DNA of 5,325 bases from NCBI GenBank assembly GCA_023386455.1, contig JAEWJO010000053.1, positions 1-5,325 on the forward strand, given 5' to 3'. Below the pieces are notes generated by a model. It had not been told where the DNA came from and ran no database searches. It saw only the letters and a program-made list of their open reading frames with translations. Made by a program: the position numbers and the translations under genes. This DNA is from Pseudomonadota bacterium (GTDB lineage: Bacteria > Myxococcota_A > Polyangia > Haliangiales > Haliangiaceae). Below, piece by piece: positions 1-5,325 of the stretch; the stretch's first letter is position 1; the number at the start of each line of letters is the position of its first letter.

Positions 1-1367
1 GGGACACCCTGCGCGAGCAGCGCGCCGATCAGGCCGGCGAGCACGTCGCCGCTGCCGCCGGTCGCGAGCTCGGGGCCGCCGGTCGGATTGATCGCGCAGT
101 AGTCGTCGTCGATCGTGCCGTCGCAGACGATCGTCCGCGCGCCCTTGAGCACGACGACCGCGTGCGCGCGCATCGCGAGTGCACGCGCGGCCGCGAACCG
201 ATCGGCCTCGACCTCGGCGGTGGTGATCCCGAGCAGACGCGCGGCCTCGCCGGGATGAGGCGTCAGCACGACGGGTCCGCCCGCCTGACGCAGCGCCTCG
301 ACGATGCCGGCGACGAGGTTCAACGCGTCGGCGTCGAGCACGGCGGGCACGCCCGATGCGAGGACCTCGCCGACCCAGCCGGCGGCCGGCTCGCTCTGGC
401 CGAGGCCGGGTCCGATCACGACCGCGCTCTTGCCGGCGAGCAGGTCGCCGACGCTCGTCGACAGCGCCTTCGTCATGATCGAGTCGTCGGCGATGACGTC
501 GCCCGCGGTCGCGAGCGTGACGAGGCCGGCGCCGCCGCGTAGCGCGGCGTTCGCGCAGAGGCGCCCTGCCCCGCGCATGCCCGGCATGCCGCCGACGATC
601 ACGACGTGACCGCGACGGCCCTTGTGGTCCATGAGCGCCGCGCGCGGGAGCCACGTCGCGACGTCGGACTCCTCGACGAGGCCGGCCCGCACCGCCTGCG
701 TCGCGAGCACGCCGCTCGGCACGCCGATGTCGGCGACGTCGATCGAGCCGCAGTGTGCAAAGCCCGGTGCGCTCGCGAGCGCGATCTTGAGCGCGGCCAT
801 CGTCACCGTGACGTCCGCGGTGATGCAGGTGCCGAACACGCTCCCCGTGTCGGTCTCGAGACCCGACGGGATGTCGACCGCGAGGCACCGCTGCGCGTGG
901 TTCGCGAGCGACACGACGTCGGCGAGGTGGTTCTCGATCGGCCGCGACAGGCCGACGCCGAACAGCGCGTCGATCACGAGCGCAGCACCGGCGATCTCGT
1001 CTCCGAGCTCGCCGAGCGCCTGCGGGTCGTCGATCATGCGGACGACACCGCCGGCGCGCTCGAGGACCGCGAGGTGGGCGGCCGCGTCGCCGCGGATGCT
1101 CGACCGCGACACCGCGAGGTAGACGACGGCGTCGCGGCCGGCGTCGCGCAGGACGCGCGCGGCGACAAAGCCGTCGCCGCCGTTGTTGCCCGGCCCGCAG
1201 ATCACCGCGATGTGACCGTCGACCTCGTCCTCGTCGAGCATCTCCTCGGCGACGTGCGCGACGGCGCGGCCGGCGGTCTCCATCAGCGTGAACGCCGGGA
1301 TTCCGATGTCATCGATCGTCGCGCGATCGAGCGCGCGCATCTCCGCAGCCGTCACGACGGGTCGCAT
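1..1367 (-). CDS. nnr: Bifunctional NAD(P)HX epimerase / ADP-dependent NAD(P)HX dehydratase (NnrE-NnrD fusion), 3' end cut by window
   Basis: This cytosolic metabolite-repair enzyme acts on NADHX and NADPHX, the hydrated, damaged forms of NADH and NADPH. The N-terminal domain interconverts R and S epimers, and the C-terminal domain dehydrates the S form using ADP (known for the bacterial family). 455 full codons are visible with no stop. Fused proteins of this family usually run to about 500 residues or slightly more, so roughly the last 50 lie outside. The epimerase domain spans about residues 1-225: GPGNNGGDG at 58-66, VIDALFGVGL at 131-140, VDIPSGL at 164-170. The dehydratase domain starts near 235: HKGRRGHVVIVGG at 248-260, LTPHPGEAARLL at 368-379, LKGARTIV at 407-414, and the NPTGGPELATGGSGDVLAG segment at 427-445 with catalytic Asp440. 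The ATG at 1367 gives the standard family N-terminus (TAAEMRALDRATI). An AGGTAGG-like ribosome site lies 11 bases upstream, which is rather far. Small deviations: Glu171 follows PSGL where Asp is usual, and Met261 replaces the usual Ser after VGG. No frameshift is seen. Confidence 0.95.
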   Translation of the reverse strand, partial: MRPVVTAAEMRALDRATIDDIGIPAFTLMETAGRAVAHVAEEMLDEDEVDGHIAVICGPGNNGGDGFVAARVLRDAGRDAVVYLAVSRSSIRGDAAAHLAVLERAGGVVRMIDDPQALGELGDEIAGAALVIDALFGVGLSRPIENHLADVVSLANHAQRCLAVDIPSGLETDTGSVFGTCITADVTVTMAALKIALASAPGFAHCGSIDVADIGVPSGVLATQAVRAGLVEESDVATWLPRAALMDHKGRRGHVVIVGGMPGMRGAGRLCANAALRGGAGLVTLATAGDVIADDSIMTKALSTSVGDLLAGKSAVVIGPGLGQSEPAAGWVGEVLASGVPAVLDADALNLVAGIVEALRQAGGPVVLTPHPGEAARLLGITTAEVEADRFAAARALAMRAHAVVVLKGARTIVCDGTIDDDYCAINPTGGPELATGGSGDVLAGLIGALLAQGV

Positions 1368-1401
1368 GGCGCGAGGAGCCTACCTCGTTTATCGTCTCGC
1401 C
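1368..1401. promoter_or_regulatory. 34-bp divergent spacer, candidate back-to-back promoter for nnr and the Eis-like gene
   Basis: This is all the DNA between the two divergent start codons, so at least part of each promoter must lie here or inside the opposing gene. The one AT-rich patch is GTTTATCG at 1387-1394. On the plus strand TATCGT (1390-1395) matches 4 of 6 bases of a -10 box and sits 6 bases before the ATG at 1402, the spacing expected for a leaderless mRNA. On the minus strand GATAAA (1393-1388) also matches 4 of 6. A 5-bp inverted repeat, CGAGG/CCTCG (1372-1376 and 1383-1387), could be an operator but is short enough to be chance. No convincing -35 boxes are seen. Confidence 0.35.
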
Positions 1402-2606
1402 ATGGCGCTCGAGATCCGGACGATCACCGACGACGAAGTCGCCGCATACCGCGAGACCCTGTTGCAGACGTTCGGGGTCGATGCCGATGCGGACGAGGGT
1501 GGCGTCGATCGCCATCGCAAGCTCGTCCCGCTGACCCAATCGTGGGCGGCGATCGAGAACGGCTTCGTCGTGGCGACCGCGGCGACGTTCGACCTCGAGA
1601 TCAGCGTGCCACTCGGCGGCGCACTCCCGATGGCGGGACTGACGATGGTGACGGTCCGGCCGAGCCACCGCCGCAAGGGCCTCTTGCGCCAGCTGATGAA
1701 GCGTCACCTCGACGACGCGCGCGCTCGCTCGTTCCCGGTCAGCGGCCTGTGGGCATCCGAGAGCAAGATCTACGGCCGGTTCGGCTACGGCATCGCCGCG
1801 TTCTCCGACGCGTACGACATCCCCGGCGCGCACGCACTCGCCGTCGGCGTCGGCCGCGATCTCGACGACCTCGAGTGGATCGATGGCGAGCGCGCACGCG
1901 AGGCCCTGCCGCCGATCTACGCGCGCGCGACCGACGCACGTCCCGGCGCGCTCCGCCGGACACCGATGTGGTGGAGCGAGCGCCGCTTCATCGAGAACGC
2001 GTGGACGCGCAAGGGCGCGAGCAAGCGCCGCTACGTGCTCGCGAAGCGAGGCCGCGAGCACGTCGGCTACATCGCCTACCGCCAGCGCGACAAGTTCACC
2101 GACGGCCTGCCCGATGGCCGCCTCGAGATCAACGAGCTCGTCGCGTTCGACGCGCGCGCCGCCGTGACGCTGTGGAAGTTCGCGTGCTCGGTCGACCTGT
2201 TCCCGACGGTGACCTGGTGGAACGCGCCGCCCGACGACGCGCTGCCGTGGAACGTCGACGACCTGCGCCGGATCCGCCGCCGCAAGGAGGACACGCTGTG
2301 GCTGTGCATCGAGGACGTCCCGGCGACGCTCGCGGCGCGCGGCTACTCGACCGATGGCACGCTGAGGATCGCGGTCGGCGGCTGGACGTACGAGCTCGTG
2401 GCCGAGGGCGGCCGCGGCCGGTGCGAACCGACGAGCAAGGCGCCCGACATCTCGTGCACGAAGCAGACGCTCGCGACGCTGTTCCTCGGCGCGGTGAGCG
2501 CGACGAACCTCGCGCAGGCCGGCATGGTGCGCGGCGATGCGAAGGCGCTGGCGAGTGCAGACGCGCTGTTCAGCTCGCCGCTCGCGCCGTGGTGCCCTGA
2601 GGTGTT

Positions 2607-2610
<4 letters not shown>
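1402..2610 (+). CDS. Eis-family GNAT N-acetyltransferase, 402 aa
   Basis: The protein resembles the Eis (enhanced intracellular survival) family, which transfers acetyl groups from acetyl-CoA to amines; Mycobacterium tuberculosis Eis acetylates aminoglycosides and some proteins. The N-terminal GNAT domain (about 1-137) has the acetyl-CoA loop TVRPSHRRKGLLRQLM at 84-99 and then LWASESKIYGRFGYG at 116-130, the most diagnostic Eis motif. Tyr124 matches the family's general-acid Tyr (Tyr126 in the mycobacterial enzyme). A second GNAT-like domain (about 140-285) and an SCP2-like C-terminal domain (about 290-402) follow, as in the family. The protein ends in PWCPEVF; in mycobacterial Eis the carboxylate of the C-terminal Phe is the catalytic base, so the intact Phe402 end suggests an active enzyme. 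The start at 1402 is chosen because MALEIRTITDDEV aligns with family N-termini and gives the typical length. Starts at 1288 or 1366 would add an unrelated leader and overlap nnr. No good ribosome site precedes 1402. The substrate is unknown. Base composition matches the neighbours. Confidence 0.88.
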
Positions 2611-3965
<1,355 letters not shown>

Positions 3966-4000
3966 CTCGCTGCGTTCTGTAGCACGACTGAGGCCAGCGG

Positions 4001-5056
4001 TTATGGTCGAGCCGGACCGGGAGAGGGTGCGGGCGGCGGGGCCTTGATCGGGCTGATCTTCACCCGCTCTGGCGAAATCCGTACGCCGATCCCTGGTGGC
4101 AGCCCGTCGAGGCTCACGGCGATCTCACGAGCCTTCGTGTCACTCGCGCTCAGGTGCACCACCGGCGCGAGCGCAGCCTTCGCCTTCTCGACCGCGAGCA
4201 GCGAGCCGGTCAGCATCACGTCGACCTGCGCGGGGGCCACACTCCAGCGCGTGGGGTCGACGCCCTCCCCCACGACGCGAACCGCCAGACCGGGCAGCCG
4301 GCGCGTCACGAGCTCCTCGTCGATGGCGATCTGCAGCAAGACCTCGTTGCTCGCGACCGTCTCGACCCCATCGGGGGTGACGACCTTCGTCTCGGCGGTG
4401 AACATCTCCGCCCGGCCGTCGACGGGGACCTCGTACGTGCGAACGGCCGAGAGCGCGTTCAGCGTGCTCTCCGCGCCGCGGACCTTCACGGTCGCCGGGA
4501 CCGGCTTGACCTCCGACACCACGTAGCCGTGGAGCGGCCGGCCGGCGAGCTGCGGCGTCACCTCGACGACCTTCTCGACGCGGCGGTCGAACGCGATCGG
4601 CACGGTGCGCGGGCTGATCGACGTGATCGTCAGGCCGGATGGCAGGCCGATCAGATCGGACGTGATCGTGAAGTCCCCGGTGCGCGCGTGCCGCAGGTCG
4701 AGGTTGATCCGATCGATCTCGCGCTCGTCGAACCGGCGCAGGCGCTGCCACGGCCCCTTGATCGTGACGCGCACCTCCTCGAGCCGGTCGGACACGAGGA
4801 CCTTGTCGTCCGGCAGCGTGTACGAGACGCCGACGCGCGCCGTGATCTCGCGATCGCGGTCGGTGTTGACGAGCAGGAACACGGTGACCGCGAGGACGAG
4901 CGAGAGAAACTTCAGGCCGACGTTCTGGAGCAGCGCCTCGTGAAGCCAGCGCCGGAGCGCGCCGCGTTCCGGATCCGGCGGCGGGCTCGGTGGCGGCAGC
5001 GACTGGCGCGCCGGGGCGCGGCCGAGGTTGCCGATCGTCTCGCTGCGCTGCCTCAT
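4001..5056 (-). CDS. cdaR: YbbR-domain protein (CdaR-like, CdaA-associated), 351 aa
   Basis: This is a single-pass membrane protein with YbbR repeats, encoded directly after the diadenylate cyclase. In Firmicutes such proteins (CdaR) bind CdaA and modulate c-di-AMP production from the outer face of the membrane. A hydrophobic segment at about 47-64 (GLKFLSLVLAVTVFLLVN) is the anchor. It is followed by three beta-rich repeats at about 70-157, 160-245 and 250-336. The second shows the YbbR signature best: an AGRPLHGYVV turn at 171-180, then VPATVKVRGAESTL at 186-199. Residues 1-46 are predicted cytosolic, basic and proline-rich (LPPPSPPPDP at 20-29), longer than the short N-terminus typical of CdaR. 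The C-terminus (339-351) is also Pro-rich. The ATG at 5056 is supported by a GGAGAG site 3 bases upstream and by the ATGA overlap with cdaA; no other ATG occurs before residue 218. Whether it activates or inhibits CdaA here cannot be read from sequence. Confidence 0.93.
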   Translation of the reverse strand: MRQRSETIGNLGRAPARQSLPPPSPPPDPERGALRRWLHEALLQNVGLKFLSLVLAVTVFLLVNTDRDREITARVGVSYTLPDDKVLVSDRLEEVRVTIKGPWQRLRRFDEREIDRINLDLRHARTGDFTITSDLIGLPSGLTITSISPRTVPIAFDRRVEKVVEVTPQLAGRPLHGYVVSEVKPVPATVKVRGAESTLNALSAVRTYEVPVDGRAEMFTAETKVVTPDGVETVASNEVLLQIAIDEELVTRRLPGLAVRVVGEGVDPTRWSVAPAQVDVMLTGSLLAVEKAKAALAPVVHLSASDTKAREIAVSLDGLPPGIGVRISPERVKISPIKAPPPAPSPGPARP

Positions 5057-5065
5057 GCGCTCTCC
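5053..5065 (-). promoter_or_regulatory. Ribosome binding site and ATGA stop-start overlap coupling cdaA to ybbR
   Basis: The minus strand reads GGAGAG (5065 to 5060), three bases, then ATGA. The ATG starts ybbR and the TGA ends cdaA. The purine-rich site lies inside the last codons of cdaA at suitable spacing. This arrangement usually gives translational coupling and near-equal production of the two partner proteins. It also fixes the ybbR start. Confidence 0.75.
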
Positions 5066-5325
5066 GCGGCAGGTGCCTCGTCGTCGTCGCCGGCGCCCAT
5101 GCTCGCGAGCGCCTTGCCGACCTCGGCCGCGGCCGCGGCTTCCTCGGCGATGTCGGTGTGGACGCCTGCGAACAGGCCGACGAGCGCGCGGCGCAGCATC
5201 ACCGGCTCGAGGTCGCGCGCGATCGAGCCCTTGAAGCAGAGCGAGATCTCGCCGCGCTCCTCGGACACGACGACGCAGACCGCGTCGGTGTCCTCGGTGA
5301 TGCCGAGCGCGGCGCGGTGCCGCGT
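5053..5325 (-). CDS. cdaA: Diadenylate cyclase CdaA, C-terminal 90 residues (5' end outside window)
   Basis: CdaA condenses two ATP molecules to cyclic di-AMP, a second messenger tied to osmotic and cell-wall homeostasis. It is normally anchored by three N-terminal membrane helices, which lie outside this window along with the DGA catalytic motif. The visible part begins at the RHR motif of the DAC domain (TRHRAALGITEDTDA, residues 1-15 of the fragment), the second hallmark of diadenylate cyclases. It continues with the VVVSEERGEISL strand-turn-strand at 18-29 and a helix rich in Leu and Arg (LRRALVGLF, 44-52). After that comes an Ala-rich, then Asp/Glu-rich tail (about 58-90), which is not a conserved part of the domain. 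The identity rests on the RHR context and on the following ybbR and glmM genes. A DisA- or CdaS-type cyclase is unlikely because neither occurs in this gene order. Its TGA overlaps the ybbR ATG by 4 bases. Confidence 0.92.
   Translation of the reverse strand, partial: TRHRAALGITEDTDAVCVVVSEERGEISLCFKGSIARDLEPVMLRRALVGLFAGVHTDIAEEAAAAAEVGKALASMGAGDDDEAPAAESA

Noticed and set aside
1288..1401. N-terminal extension of the acetyltransferase from the ATG at 1288 (or 1366)
   Set aside because: The extra residues do not resemble Eis N-termini, they overlap the start of nnr, and the ATG at 1402 gives the family's usual length and N-terminal sequence.
606..2600. A 664-codon plus-strand open frame across nnr and the acetyltransferase gene
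   Set aside because: It is very rich in Arg, Ala and Asp with no recognisable motif, and it overlaps two genes with clear family signatures. It is a typical stop-poor shadow in high-GC DNA.
3966..4000. A promoter or terminator in the 35-base gap between ybbR and glmM
   Set aside because: No hairpin with a T-run and no convincing -35/-10 pair is visible; a simple operon gap explains it.
5053..5268. A short independent gene starting at the GTG at 5268
   Set aside because: The frame stays open to the window edge, and the upstream codons encode the RHR motif of CdaA, so this is the inside of a larger gene.

Overview
The window is a strongly GC-rich bacterial segment, with almost every third codon position G or C. 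It is packed with coding sequence and has no RNA genes, mobile elements, CRISPR or long gene-free stretches. It holds five genes. Two are cut by the window edges, but none looks broken. The gene set (a CdaA-type diadenylate cyclase, YbbR/CdaR and GlmM in one operon, with a fused NAD(P)HX epimerase/dehydratase nearby) and the codon style suggest a high-GC Myxococcota/Deltaproteobacteria-type organism. That taxonomic guess is inference and was not tested by any search.

Layout. From 5325 down to 2607, minus strand, lies cdaA (only the C-terminal 90 residues are in the window), then ybbR/cdaR, then glmM. cdaA and ybbR overlap by 4 bases (ATGA). ybbR and glmM are separated by 35 bases. From 1402 to 2610, plus strand, is a 402-residue Eis-family GNAT acetyltransferase. 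It converges on glmM, and the two TAG stop codons are read from opposite strands of a shared CTAG. From 1367 down to 1, minus strand, is a bifunctional NAD(P)HX epimerase/dehydratase (NnrE-NnrD fusion), divergent from the acetyltransferase gene across only 34 bases and cut by the left edge.

How the genes work together. CdaA makes cyclic di-AMP, CdaR is its membrane-anchored partner, and GlmM makes glucosamine-1-phosphate for UDP-GlcNAc and so for peptidoglycan and LPS. In Firmicutes, CdaR and GlmM bind CdaA and tune its activity, so the three-gene block couples a second messenger to cell-wall supply. The nicotinamide-nucleotide repair enzyme is a housekeeping gene often found near this block. 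The Eis-like acetyltransferase is the accessory element: it lies on the opposite strand between glmM and nnr and must be expressed separately.

The window is mostly ordinary housekeeping DNA. No clearly new system is visible. The points most worth a second look are the inserted Eis-like gene, the compact glmM/acetyltransferase junction with a perfect 7-bp hairpin, the very short divergent spacer with a possible leaderless promoter, and the long proline-rich N-terminal extension of CdaR.
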